Part shown: positions 8,936 to 17,764 of the stretch, one piece after another
How the letters are laid out: each line of letters opens with the position of its first letter
Position numbering within the stretch: the stretch's first letter is position 1
Assembly: GCF_002222635.1 (NCBI RefSeq)
Contig: NZ_CP022415.1
Location: 1,922,001 to 1,986,000 of the forward strand
Direction of reading: 5' to 3'
DNA: 64,000 nt
Origin: Pseudosulfitobacter pseudonitzschiae
GTDB taxonomy: Bacteria; Pseudomonadota; Alphaproteobacteria; Rhodobacterales; Rhodobacteraceae
Program-made: the position numbers and the translations under genes
Notes under the pieces: model-generated
What the model was told of the DNA's origin: nothing
The model's database searches: none
The model's input: only the letters and a program-made list of their open reading frames with translations

Positions 8936-10102
8936 TCAGGCCTGCGCCATCCGTTGTTCGACAATCTCGGCAAACCAGCTGCATCCTGCGGGGATCGCCT
9001 CGTCGTCGAAGTTGTATTCGGGGTGGTGGACCATCGCGCCTTCGCCATTGCCCACCAGAATATAGGCGCCGGGACGGGCGTTCAACATAAAGGCAAAGTC
9101 TTCGGCGGCCATAACGGGCGGGATGTTATCTGCCACATCCCCCGCAACGGCGCGGGCAGCCGCGATGGCATATTCGGTGTTGCTTTCGGCATTTACAGTG
9201 ACGGGATAGCCCACGACATAATCCACCTCGGCCACGCAGCCATAGGCCTGAGCGGTGGCAGTCGCAATCGCCTGCACGCGCTCTTGCGCCATGGCACGCA
9301 CCGCTTCGTCCAGCGCGCGCACGGTGCCCTTCATGGTGGTCGCCTGCGGGATCACGTTGCTGACGTGGCTGTCGGAATGCAGCGCACCCACTGTCACCAC
9401 AACCGACGACAGCGGATTCGCGTTCCGACTGGCTATGCTTTGCAGCGCCACGATGACGTGGGCGGCGGCAAGGTTGGGGTCAATCGCCTCGTGCGGGCTG
9501 GCGGCATGGCCGCCCTTGCCCACGACGCGAATGGTGAATTCGTCGGCGCTGGCCAACAGCGGGCCGGAACGGATGGCAAAGCTGCCGGTCGCCATGCCCG
9601 GCATATTGTGCATGCCATAGACCTCCTGGATGTTCCAACGGTCCATCAGACCGTCATTCACCATCTCGCGCCCGCCACCGCCGCCCTCTTCGGCGGGTTG
9701 AAAGATCAGCACAACGGTGCCGTCAAAATTGCGTGTCTCGGCCAGATATTGCGCCGCCCCCAACAGCATCGCAGTGTGGCCGTCATGGCCACAGGCGTGC
9801 ATCTTGCCCGACACCGTCGACGCATATTCCAACCCCGTCGCCTCGACGATCGGCAGCGCGTCCATATCGGCGCGCAGGCCAATGACCTTGCCCGAGGTGT
9901 CTGTTTTGCCCTTGATCACACCCACAACGCCGGTTTTCCCGATGCCCGTCGTGATCTCGTCCACGCCAAAAGCCCGCAGCTTGTCTTCGACAAATTTTGC
10001 GGTTTCGTGCACATCGAACAGCAATTCGGGATGTGCATGCAGGTGGCGGCGCCACGCGGTGATGTCGCTGTGCATCTCGGCAAAACGGTTCTTGATCGGC
10101 AT
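8936..10102 (-). CDS. M20 family amidohydrolase, copy B (tandem paralogue)
   Basis: This 388-residue paralogue of the next gene downstream carries the same M20D motifs: GLRADMDALPI, HACGHDGHTAML, PAEEGGGG and GKGGHAASPHE. The two proteins are nearly identical from about residue 57 to 145 and over the last ~45 residues, but clearly differ in the ~165-330 region that carries the lid domain and substrate-facing residues. That suggests shared chemistry with different substrates. It follows the FAD oxidoreductase by 29 bp and is probably co-transcribed with it. The product should be cytoplasmic. Confidence 0.92.
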   Translation of the reverse strand: MPIKNRFAEMHSDITAWRRHLHAHPELLFDVHETAKFVEDKLRAFGVDEITTGIGKTGVVGVIKGKTDTSGKVIGLRADMDALPIVEATGLEYASTVSGKMHACGHDGHTAMLLGAAQYLAETRNFDGTVVLIFQPAEEGGGGGREMVNDGLMDRWNIQEVYGMHNMPGMATGSFAIRSGPLLASADEFTIRVVGKGGHAASPHEAIDPNLAAAHVIVALQSIASRNANPLSSVVVTVGALHSDSHVSNVIPQATTMKGTVRALDEAVRAMAQERVQAIATATAQAYGCVAEVDYVVGYPVTVNAESNTEYAIAAARAVAGDVADNIPPVMAAEDFAFMLNARPGAYILVGNGEGAMVHHPEYNFDDEAIPAGCSWFAEIVEQRMAQA

Positions 10103-10131
10103 CTCGCGGTCTCCTTCGGGTATGACTCAGT

Positions 10132-11475
10132 TTAAATTCCGGGGCCAAGGGTCATGGCCGATCCGTCGCTGAAACGGGACAGGCGGAAGCGGTGCAAATC
10201 ATGCCCCACCTTGTCGCCGGTGACCAGCGCCGCCAGCACCCGCCCCATACCGGGACCGATGCCAAAGCCGTGACCGCTCATTCCTGTGCCCACAGTCAGG
10301 CCGGGGATTGCCGCAACGCGGTCCACCACCGGTACGATGTCGGGCATGGTGTCGATCATTCCGGCCCAGGTTCTGGCTGGCTTCACCGTGCCCAGTCCGG
10401 GCATCATCTGTGCGAACTGGCGCAGCAGTTTGGCCGCCTTGCGCGTGTTCGGCGCGGGGTTCAGCACGCGCATCCGTTCGAACGGGCTGACATCATCATC
10501 GGCCCAGCTGCGCGGCGTACCCCATGCGTCGGGATACCCCGCAGGGGCGCGGGGCAACAGCCGCACGCCAAAGGGATCGGCACGCAATTGGGTTACATAG
10601 TGACGCAGGCTGCGAAAGGCATGCGGGCCCACGAACAATTCGGAAAATCCGCCTTGGGCTAGGGAATACCCGCCATCGGCGCGATGGCGGAACGCCACCT
10701 TGCTGTCTGTCGCCCCACCCTTATAGCCGGCGTCCATCGGTTTTGTCGCAACAACCGTCGCCCGCACGCTGAGTTGCGGGACAAAGATGCCATGACGCTG
10801 CAAGAACAGCGCGGACCATGCGCCGCCCGCCAGAACCACTTCGGGGGCTTTGATGCGGCCCTGTTCGGTGATGACCCCCGCGACCTTGCCGCCTTCGATG
10901 TCCAGCCCGCGCACAGCGCAGTCTTCAACCACCGTAGCACCTTCGCGCACCGCAATACCTGCCAGTGCGGGCACCGCGACCCACGGCTCGGCGCGCATGT
11001 CTTGCGCGGTATAAATCGCGCCGCTGTATGACCGCGACAGGTTCGGAATCAGCTTTGCCGTCTCGGCGCTGTCAAGCATGCGGCTGTCCAGCCCATACGC
11101 CTGCGCATGGTCAAGCCATGCCTCGTACCTGGTGTATTCCTTTTCGGTTTCAGCCAGATAGGTCACACCCTCTTGCCGCAATCCGATGTCTACATTGGTC
11201 TGTTGCGCCAGCGCGCGCCAATGATCGGCAGCTTCGAGAACGATGGGAATTTCGTCAGGGTCACGCCCCTGCACCCTGATCCAACCCCAGTTGCGGCTGG
11301 ACTGTTCGGCGGCGATACGCCCCTTTTCCAACACGACAACGCGTTTGCCCGCGCGGGCCAGAAACAGGGCCGTGCAGACGCCGATAACACCGCCGCCAAT
11401 TACCACAACATCCGTCTCTTTCGGGGCGGGTCCGGGCCACTGCGGTGGCGTATCCATGAAAGTAGGAAAGCTCAT
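10132..11475 (-). CDS. FAD-dependent oxidoreductase of the DAO (D-amino-acid oxidase/DadA) family
   Basis: The 447-residue protein has an N-terminal FAD-binding Rossmann motif (VVVIGGGVIGVCTALF) and the DAO-family layout. The segment SSRNWGWIRVQGRD follows the Rossmann region, an antiparallel substrate domain lies in the middle, and the late GTGMSGHGFGIGPGMG loop closes the FAD site. Such enzymes oxidise the amine of D-amino acids, glycine derivatives or N-methylated amino acids. The ATG at 11475 is preferred over an in-frame GTG at 11484 because an AGGG motif lies 8 bases before it. Its place among deacylases suggests oxidation of the amino acids they release, which is an inference. Confidence 0.88.
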   Translation of the reverse strand: MSFPTFMDTPPQWPGPAPKETDVVVIGGGVIGVCTALFLARAGKRVVVLEKGRIAAEQSSRNWGWIRVQGRDPDEIPIVLEAADHWRALAQQTNVDIGLRQEGVTYLAETEKEYTRYEAWLDHAQAYGLDSRMLDSAETAKLIPNLSRSYSGAIYTAQDMRAEPWVAVPALAGIAVREGATVVEDCAVRGLDIEGGKVAGVITEQGRIKAPEVVLAGGAWSALFLQRHGIFVPQLSVRATVVATKPMDAGYKGGATDSKVAFRHRADGGYSLAQGGFSELFVGPHAFRSLRHYVTQLRADPFGVRLLPRAPAGYPDAWGTPRSWADDDVSPFERMRVLNPAPNTRKAAKLLRQFAQMMPGLGTVKPARTWAGMIDTMPDIVPVVDRVAAIPGLTVGTGMSGHGFGIGPGMGRVLAALVTGDKVGHDLHRFRLSRFSDGSAMTLGPGI

Positions 11476-11621
11476 GCGGCGCACCCTACGCCTTGAATTG
11501 GCAGGTGCAAGATGCGGCGAAATTCTTTCGGAACTTCAGGCTGAATAGTGCTGCATTTTCCGGCATGTGTCAGAAAGCATCAAATGCAGATGTCCGACCA
11601 CTGCAAATCAGGTGGCGGCAC

Positions 11622-12785
11622 TCAGCCCAGCCGCGCCACCAGATCGCGCATGAATTGATGGCCCAGATCGAACTGTGCCACGGTGATGAATTCGTTGGGC
11701 TGGTGCGCCTGCGCAATATCGCCCGGCCCGCAGACCACGGCCGAATACCCTGCCGCCTGAAACTGCCCCGCTTCGGTGCCGTAACTGACCACATGGCCAC
11801 CGTTGTCGCCGGTGATCTGGCGCACCAGCATTTCTGCTGCGCCTTCTTCTTCGGGTTTCAGCGGTGGCACGGCAAAGCGTTCGCTGATCTCGACGCGCGC
11901 GTCAGGGTGGACGGTTTGCATACGCGCCTCGATGGTGCGGACATGTTCAAAGTAGGATTCTTTCAGCGCCTTGGGGTCGTCGCCGGGCACGGCACGGAAA
12001 TCCATCGAGAAATAGCAATCCTTGGCGGTGATGTTATGCGCGGTGCCGCCGCTGATCTGGCCCACATGCCATGTGGTGACGGGCGGTTCGAACATCGCCC
12101 CCAAGGCAGTAGGCGGATTGCCGAAATTCTCGGCATTGCGCTGGTTGGCGAAGTCGATGATTTTTGCACCCTCAAGTATTGCAGAGACGCCGGTGTGCAG
12201 CAGCGACGAATGCACCTCAAAGCCGATCACATGGGTGTCGAACCCCTGCCCGCCCTTATGGCCAGTTACCGCTTGCAGCATCGACGGTTCGCCCACGATC
12301 ACCAGTTCGCCCTTGGGCAGGACCGGTTGCATCGCTTCGATCATCGGCGGCGCGCCGGTGCAGCCGATTTCTTCGTCAAAACTCAGCGCCAGTTGCAGCG
12401 GGCGTTTCACGTCGGCATAGTGCACCTCGACCAGCGCCCAGATCGCCAGCGCGTCAAAGCCCTTCATATCGCAGCAGCCGCGCCCGTAATATTTGCCGTC
12501 TTTCTCGGTAACCGTCCACGGGTCGCTGTCCCACGGCTGACCGTCGACCGGCACCACATCGGTATGGCCGGACAGCACAACCGCACCCTCGACCCACGGA
12601 CCGACATGGGCAAAAAGCGCCGCCTTGTGCGGCTGGTCGGGATCGGGCCAGCGGTGCGCAGTGATGCCATGAGAGGTCAGATATTCCTCGACCCAGTCGA
12701 TCAGCGGCAGATTGGTGTCACGCGACACGGTGGGAAAGCTGATGAGCTTGGTCATCAGCTGCAAGGGCGTAAGGCGTTCAGGCAT
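11622..12785 (-). CDS. argE: Acetylornithine deacetylase (ArgE-like M20 peptidase)
   Basis: This 387-residue M20A metallohydrolase has the ArgE pattern. VLSGHTDVVPVDGQPW carries the first zinc ligand and the catalytic Asp, GRGCCDMKGFDA carries the bridging Asp, and DEEIGCTGAPP carries the catalytic Glu pair. The family deacetylates N-acetyl-L-ornithine. Many rhodobacteria make ornithine through the ArgJ cycle and keep ArgE-like enzymes for other N-acyl amino acids, so a catabolic role is quite possible here. Only one base separates its ATG from the transporter ATPase stop, which ties it to uptake. A 146-bp gap follows before the oxidase gene. Confidence 0.9.
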   Translation of the reverse strand: MPERLTPLQLMTKLISFPTVSRDTNLPLIDWVEEYLTSHGITAHRWPDPDQPHKAALFAHVGPWVEGAVVLSGHTDVVPVDGQPWDSDPWTVTEKDGKYYGRGCCDMKGFDALAIWALVEVHYADVKRPLQLALSFDEEIGCTGAPPMIEAMQPVLPKGELVIVGEPSMLQAVTGHKGGQGFDTHVIGFEVHSSLLHTGVSAILEGAKIIDFANQRNAENFGNPPTALGAMFEPPVTTWHVGQISGGTAHNITAKDCYFSMDFRAVPGDDPKALKESYFEHVRTIEARMQTVHPDARVEISERFAVPPLKPEEEGAAEMLVRQITGDNGGHVVSYGTEAGQFQAAGYSAVVCGPGDIAQAHQPNEFITVAQFDLGHQFMRDLVARLG

Positions 12786-12786
12786 G

Positions 12787-14646
12787 TCAGTATCCGCTGT
12801 CGGTGGTCAGAATTTTATGGCCGGGCGAAACTTCGCGGTATTCCGACGGCGCGGCAACATAATCCACTGGATGAATAGGCGACGGGATTGGTTTGAAATT
12901 CAGATCTTTTTCGTCTTTGCGCTGACGCGGGTCCGCGATTGGCACCGCTTTCATCAACGCTTGGGTATAGGGGTGCTGGGGGTTTTCAAACACGGCGCTG
13001 CGCGGGCCCATTTCGACGATGCGGCCCAGATACATCACGCCGACAAAATGGCTGACCCGTTCGACCACGGCCATGTCATGACTGATAAACAGGAACGACA
13101 GGTCCATCTCTTCTTGCAGTTCCATCATCAGGTTCAGCACCTGTGCCTGCACCGACACGTCCAAGGCGCTGACGGCCTCGTCTGCGATAATCAGCTTGGG
13201 GTTCAGCGCCAGCGCGCGTGCAATTGCGACCCGCTGGCGTTGCCCGCCTGACAGCTCGTGCGGATAGCGGCGCATGAAACTGCGCGGCAGCTCGACGCGA
13301 TCGAACAGCATTTCGATTCGCTTGGTGCCCTCGTCGCCCTTGAACATGCCATAGTTGTGCATCGGTTCGGCCACCTGATCCGAAAGCTGCATCTGCGGGT
13401 TCAGGCTGGCGAACGGATCCTGAAAGATCATCTGCATGTCCAGCCGCGCGGTGCGCAGATCACGCTGGTTCAGCGCGATAATGTCCTTTTTGCCCAGCCT
13501 CACCTGCCCCGAGAGCGGTTCGACCAGACGCAGAATCGACCGCCCGGCGGTGGATTTACCGCAGCCCGATTCCCCCACAAGGCTGAGCGTCTGCCCCTTG
13601 TTGATGGTGAACGACAAATCCTCGACCGCGTGGACGTTGGCAACGGTACGGCGCAGCATACCGCCCTTGACAACGAAGCGTGTGGTCAGGTTGCGCACCT
13701 CCAGCAACACTTCGTTCTCTTCGCCAACAATCGGTTTGATCTCACCCTGAGCGCGGCCCAGCAGCTTCATCGGTTCGGGGTATTGTTTGCCCCTCATCTC
13801 GCCCAGCTTGGGCACAGCGGCCAGCAGCGCTTTGGTATAGGGGTGCTGGGGTGCCTCGAAGATGTCAGCGACGGGGCCTTCTTCCACCTTCTTGCCGCGG
13901 AACATCACAACGACGCGGTCGGCCATTTGTGCGACCACGGCCATGTCATGGGTGATAAACATCACCGCAGTGCCGGTTTCGCGTTTCAGACGGTCCATCA
14001 GCGCCAGAATCTCGGCCTGAATGGTCACATCCAGCGCGGTTGTCGGTTCGTCCGCAATCAGCAGGCGCGGCTCGCAGGCCAGTGCCATTGCAATCACGAC
14101 GCGCTGGCGCATCCCGCCGGACAACTCGTGCGGGTATTGTTGCAATCGCCGCTCGGGTTCGGGAATACGGACCTGACGCATCAGTTCAAGCGCGCGGGCG
14201 GATGCCGCTTTTTTAGACATGCCCTTGTGCAGACGCAGCCCCTCGGTCAGTTGGCGGCCCACAGTGAAAACAGGGTTCAGGGCGGTCATCGGTTCCTGGA
14301 AGATCATGCCGATTTCATTGCCGCGAATGGTGCGCATCAGGCTTTGGTCGGCCTGCGCCAGATCAACCTGCGCGTGATCCTTGCGATCAAACAGCAGCTG
14401 GCCACCTGCGATCCGGCCCCCGCCGAATTCGACAAGACGCATCAAAGACAGCGAAGACACCGATTTGCCCGAACCGGATTCGCCCACCACGCATACGGTT
14501 TCGCCCGCGTTGATGGTAAAGGATACGTCCTCGACCCCCAATACGGGGCCGTCCTTGGTCTGGAATTCGACCTGCAATCCCCTGATGTCGGCAATTGGCC
14601 CTTCGGCCCCGTGATCCAGCATAACTTTCCCCGGCTGTTTTGACAT
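12787..14646 (-). CDS. Dipeptide/oligopeptide ABC transporter double ATPase (DppD-DppF fusion type)
   Basis: A single 619-residue polypeptide carries two complete ABC ATPase domains. Domain 1 has Walker A GESGSGKS (55-62), signature LSGGMRQ (175-181), Walker B LLIADE and switch His233. Domain 2 has Walker A GESGCGKS (358-365), signature LSGGQRQ (465-471), Walker B LIIADE (485-490) and His523. Each is followed by the oligopeptide-transporter C-terminal segment ([28 protein letters not shown]). It energises the two permeases encoded divergently from 16727. The ATPase is thus separated from its permeases and leads the catabolic operon instead, one base ahead of the ArgE-like gene. Confidence 0.95.
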   Translation of the reverse strand: MSKQPGKVMLDHGAEGPIADIRGLQVEFQTKDGPVLGVEDVSFTINAGETVCVVGESGSGKSVSSLSLMRLVEFGGGRIAGGQLLFDRKDHAQVDLAQADQSLMRTIRGNEIGMIFQEPMTALNPVFTVGRQLTEGLRLHKGMSKKAASARALELMRQVRIPEPERRLQQYPHELSGGMRQRVVIAMALACEPRLLIADEPTTALDVTIQAEILALMDRLKRETGTAVMFITHDMAVVAQMADRVVVMFRGKKVEEGPVADIFEAPQHPYTKALLAAVPKLGEMRGKQYPEPMKLLGRAQGEIKPIVGEENEVLLEVRNLTTRFVVKGGMLRRTVANVHAVEDLSFTINKGQTLSLVGESGCGKSTAGRSILRLVEPLSGQVRLGKKDIIALNQRDLRTARLDMQMIFQDPFASLNPQMQLSDQVAEPMHNYGMFKGDEGTKRIEMLFDRVELPRSFMRRYPHELSGGQRQRVAIARALALNPKLIIADEAVSALDVSVQAQVLNLMMELQEEMDLSFLFISHDMAVVERVSHFVGVMYLGRIVEMGPRSAVFENPQHPYTQALMKAVPIADPRQRKDEKDLNFKPIPSPIHPVDYVAAPSEYREVSPGHKILTTDSGY

Positions 14647-14898
14647 GACGCTAAGACCATTGTTCGGGCACTGTCAAACCCATCCGGTTGATTGCACAAT
14701 TATCAGGCATCTGCGGGGTTGCTTTTTCCGCCAAGTCTGTTTCGATGTGGCCATTCGTCTGGGGGACGCGCTAGAAAAGCCACTGTAATCGCTTGGTTAC
14801 GCTGGGTAAATCCAATGCACCCACCGACGCTACACTGCGTGTGCCCGAAAAAGGGTCACGCCAAAGGCACAAAATATGTGTCCAACTAGGAGTATGTT
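14647..14898. promoter_or_regulatory. Divergent intergenic region of the peptide transporter cluster
   Basis: These 252 bp separate the minus-strand ATPase operon from the plus-strand binding-protein operon, so both promoters should lie here. A clear ribosome-binding site, AGGAG at 14889-14893, sits 6 bases before the binding-protein ATG. I could not pick out a convincing -35/-10 pair or operator by eye. Confidence 0.6.
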
Positions 14899-16617
14899 AT
14901 GAAACTCAAGACCCTAATGCTCGGCGCGGCCGCCAGCTTTGCCCTCGCTCCGATGGCAATGGCAGATGGCCACGAAGGCGAGCGCGGCCGCGACGGCGAG
15001 GTGAAAATCCTCTATTGGCAAGCGCCCTCGATTCTCAACCCGTTCCTGTCGGGCGGCACAAAGGACATCGAAGCGTCTTCGCTGGTTCTCGAACCGCTGG
15101 CGCGCTACAATGAAACCGGTGAAATGGTGCCCTTCCTTGCGGAAGAAGTACCGACAGTTGCCAACGGTGGCGTGTCCGAAGACCTGACAACCATCACATG
15201 GAAAATCAAAGAAGGCCTCGTCTGGTCCGATGGCACACCGGTGACATCCGCAGACGTGAAATTTACCGCAGAATACTGTATGCACCCAGAAGGCGGTTGC
15301 GCACAGGGCGCGTTCTTTGACGGTGTCGAAAACGTCGAAGCTGTGGACGATCTGACCGTCAAGGTCACGTTCAACCAGCCCAAACCGAATCCCTATGGTC
15401 CGTTTGTCGGTGGGCAATCCCCGATCATTCAGGCCGCGCAGTTCGCCGACTGCCTTGGCGCCAAAGCGCCCGAGTGCACCGACGCCAACTATAATCCGGT
15501 CGGCACCGGCCCGTTCAAGGTTGCTGAGTTCAAGCCCAACGACGTGATCCAGTACGAAGCGAACGAAAACTACCGTGAAGAGGGCAAACCTGCCTTTGCC
15601 ACAGTCACTCTTAAAGGTGGCGGCGATGCGAACTCGGCCGGTCGTGCGGTTCTTGAAACCGGCGAATTCGACTATGCTTGGAACCTTCAACTGGCACCCG
15701 ACGTCATCGCCAAAATGGAAGCCGCCGGTTACGGCAAGGCGATCACCGGTTTCGGCCCGCTTCTCGAACGTATCGAGATGAACCTGACCAACCCGTCGCC
15801 AGACCTGCCCGCGGAAACACGTTCGACCGTGGCAGAACCCCACCCGATTCTGAGCGATGTCAAAGTGCGCAAGGCGCTGTCGATGGCCATCGACCGTGAA
15901 CTGCTGACCGAAGTGGGCTATGGCAAGGCCGGCGCGCCGACCTGTAACCTTGTGCCCGCACCTGCGATCTATGCTTCGGACAACACAGACTGCCTGACGC
16001 AAGACATCGAAGGCGCCAAGGCCCTGCTGGAAGAAGCCGGTTGGACCGACAGCAACGGTGACGGCGTGCGCGAAAAAGACGGCATGAAGCTGTCGCTGCT
16101 GTACCAGACATCGACCAACGCCGTCCGTCAGGACTTTCAGGCGCTGATCAAGGATTGGTGGAGCCAGATCGGTGTTGAAACCGAATTGCGTAACCTTGAC
16201 GGTTCCGTGTTCTTTGGTGGTGATCCGGGTTCGCCCGACACATTCCAGAAATTCTATGCGGACGTGGAAATGTACGCCAACACCTTCAACGGCACAGACC
16301 CCCAGCAGTATCTGGCGGCCTATCGTTGCGGTGGCGAACCCAAACCATCCAGCCAGTGGCAGGGTGAGAACATCAACCGCTTCTGCGATCCGGCCTATGA
16401 CGCCATGATCGACGAGTTGGGCCGCACCGGCGATCTGGACGAGCGTAGCGCGCTTGCCAAGAAGATGAACGACGTTCTGACCAAAGACACATATACCATT
16501 GTGCCGTTGGTCAATCGTGCGCGCGTCTCGGCAAAAGCCAATTCTTTGGGCGGTGTTGTGCTGAACGTCTGGGATTCCGAGCTGTGGAATGTTGGCGACT
16601 GGTATCGCACTAAATAA
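14899..16617 (+). CDS. Periplasmic peptide-type ABC transporter substrate-binding protein
   Basis: This 572-residue solute-binding protein belongs to family 5 (the DppA/OppA type). It starts with a Sec signal peptide, MKLKTLMLGAAASFALAPMAMA, cleaved near residue 22. Family features are ILYWQAPSILNPFLSGGTKD, WKIKEGLVWSDGTPVTSADV, the YNPVGTGPFKVAEF segment, and VRKALSMAIDRELL. It delivers ligand to the permeases encoded just downstream. Family-5 proteins bind peptides but also many other compounds, so ligand identity is open. A strong hairpin follows the stop, and a clear Shine-Dalgarno precedes the start. Both fit high expression of this component relative to the membrane subunits. Confidence 0.95.
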   Translation: MKLKTLMLGAAASFALAPMAMADGHEGERGRDGEVKILYWQAPSILNPFLSGGTKDIEASSLVLEPLARYNETGEMVPFLAEEVPTVANGGVSEDLTTITWKIKEGLVWSDGTPVTSADVKFTAEYCMHPEGGCAQGAFFDGVENVEAVDDLTVKVTFNQPKPNPYGPFVGGQSPIIQAAQFADCLGAKAPECTDANYNPVGTGPFKVAEFKPNDVIQYEANENYREEGKPAFATVTLKGGGDANSAGRAVLETGEFDYAWNLQLAPDVIAKMEAAGYGKAITGFGPLLERIEMNLTNPSPDLPAETRSTVAEPHPILSDVKVRKALSMAIDRELLTEVGYGKAGAPTCNLVPAPAIYASDNTDCLTQDIEGAKALLEEAGWTDSNGDGVREKDGMKLSLLYQTSTNAVRQDFQALIKDWWSQIGVETELRNLDGSVFFGGDPGSPDTFQKFYADVEMYANTFNGTDPQQYLAAYRCGGEPKPSSQWQGENINRFCDPAYDAMIDELGRTGDLDERSALAKKMNDVLTKDTYTIVPLVNRARVSAKANSLGGVVLNVWDSELWNVGDWYRTK

Positions 16618-16633
16618 TCCTTCATAAAGTTGA

Positions 16634-16665
16634 TGTGTCCCCCTTTCTTCTTTAAGGGGGGCACA
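16634..16665 (+). promoter_or_regulatory. Stem-loop between binding-protein and permease genes
   Basis: A 12-bp stem pairs TGTGTCCCCCTT (16634-16645) with AAGGGGGGCACA (16654-16665) around an 8-base loop; one pair is G-U. No T-run follows, so it is more likely an mRNA-stabilising or partial-attenuation hairpin than a full terminator. Such hairpins commonly let binding-protein transcripts accumulate over downstream permease mRNA. Confidence 0.75.
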
Positions 16666-16726
16666 GCCTTCCGGCCCTGGGACAGGGTCGCAATAAACAA
16701 GACTGACGCACAAAGGCGCCGCACAT

Positions 16727-17764
16727 ATGATTACCTTTGCAATACGCCGGTTGATCCTCTCGATCCCGACGCTTTTGTTTATCAGCCTCGTGATTTTTCT
16801 TCTGCTGCAACTCGCCCCCGGTGACCCGATGGCGCAGGTGCCCCTCACGGTGCCGCCGGAAGTCAAAGAAAAGATGCGCATCGCGCTGGGGCTGGGTGAA
16901 CCTCTCTATGTTCAATACTGGAAATGGATGGTCCAGTTTTTCTGGGTCGAGCCGATGGTCTTTGTCGACTGGCTGACCCGCGAAAGCACCCTGTTGGGCT
17001 GGTTGCCTGACACGTCGTTTTATGATGGTCGCCTGCGTATGTTGTCATGGCAGACCCGTGGTCCGGTGATGAATCTGGTGGTGCAATCCATGCCACAGAC
17101 GATCTGGGTTGTCGGCATGGCCTATATCGTGGGCGTGCTGATTGCGCTGCCCATCGGCATCTATTCGGCCTATCGGCACTATTCGGTCTTTGACCAGACC
17201 GGCACATTCATCACCATGATCGGCTTTTCGATCCCGCCGTTCTTTACCGGCCCGCTGTTGATCGTGATCTTTGCGGTGCAGCTGGGCTGGCTGCCGTCCA
17301 ACTACAATACCGTCCACGAGGTCACCAACTGGGAAACCTTTATCTACCAGTTGAAACAGATGGTTCTGCCGGTGATGGTACTGGCGTTGCAGACCACCGC
17401 ACAAATCAGCCGCTATATGCGGTCGGCCATGCTGGACAATCTGGGGCAGGATTATGTGCGCACCGCCCGTGCCAAAGGTCTGCGCGAGGGCGTCGTGGTG
17501 ATGGTTCACGTTCTGCGCAATTCGATGATCCCTGTGGTGACGGTGATTGCCCTTGGTATCCCCGCGATCTTTGGTGGCGCGATCATCACCGAGAACATCT
17601 TTGGCGTGAACGGCATCGGCTACCAGTTGCTGATCGCACTGTTTGCCAATGATATTCCCACTGTGATGACGCTGACCTTTATCTTCGCCATCCTGATCGT
17701 CATGTTCAACCTGATCGCCGATATCATGTACGGCGTGCTCGACCCGAGGATCCGCTATGACTGA
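16727..17764 (+). CDS. Peptide-type ABC transporter permease (DppB-like)
   Basis: This 345-residue inner-membrane permease of the DppB/OppB type opens with a membrane segment (AIRRLILSIPTLLFISLVIF), then a periplasmic loop, then a five-helix core. The cytoplasmic EAA loop is recognisable as YVRTARAKGLREGVVV, which docks on the ATPase. The C-terminus ends YGVLDPRIRYD, typical of the family. AAGGCG lies 8 bases before the ATG. The stop overlaps the dppC-like start by 8 bp. With the next gene it forms the translocation pore for the substrate bound by the upstream periplasmic protein. Confidence 0.94.
   Translation: MITFAIRRLILSIPTLLFISLVIFLLLQLAPGDPMAQVPLTVPPEVKEKMRIALGLGEPLYVQYWKWMVQFFWVEPMVFVDWLTRESTLLGWLPDTSFYDGRLRMLSWQTRGPVMNLVVQSMPQTIWVVGMAYIVGVLIALPIGIYSAYRHYSVFDQTGTFITMIGFSIPPFFTGPLLIVIFAVQLGWLPSNYNTVHEVTNWETFIYQLKQMVLPVMVLALQTTAQISRYMRSAMLDNLGQDYVRTARAKGLREGVVVMVHVLRNSMIPVVTVIALGIPAIFGGAIITENIFGVNGIGYQLLIALFANDIPTVMTLTFIFAILIVMFNLIADIMYGVLDPRIRYD

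Noticed and set aside
13258-14643. Plus-strand open frame of 461 codons opposite the double ATPase
   Set aside because: It mirrors the ATPase codons and shows the His/Gln/Arg-rich composition of antisense frames. The ATPase motifs on the other strand are complete.
14914-16881. Minus-strand open frame of 655 codons opposite the binding-protein gene
   Set aside because: The plus-strand gene has a signal peptide, ribosome-binding site and clear family motifs. The antisense frame has none and even runs into the permease start.
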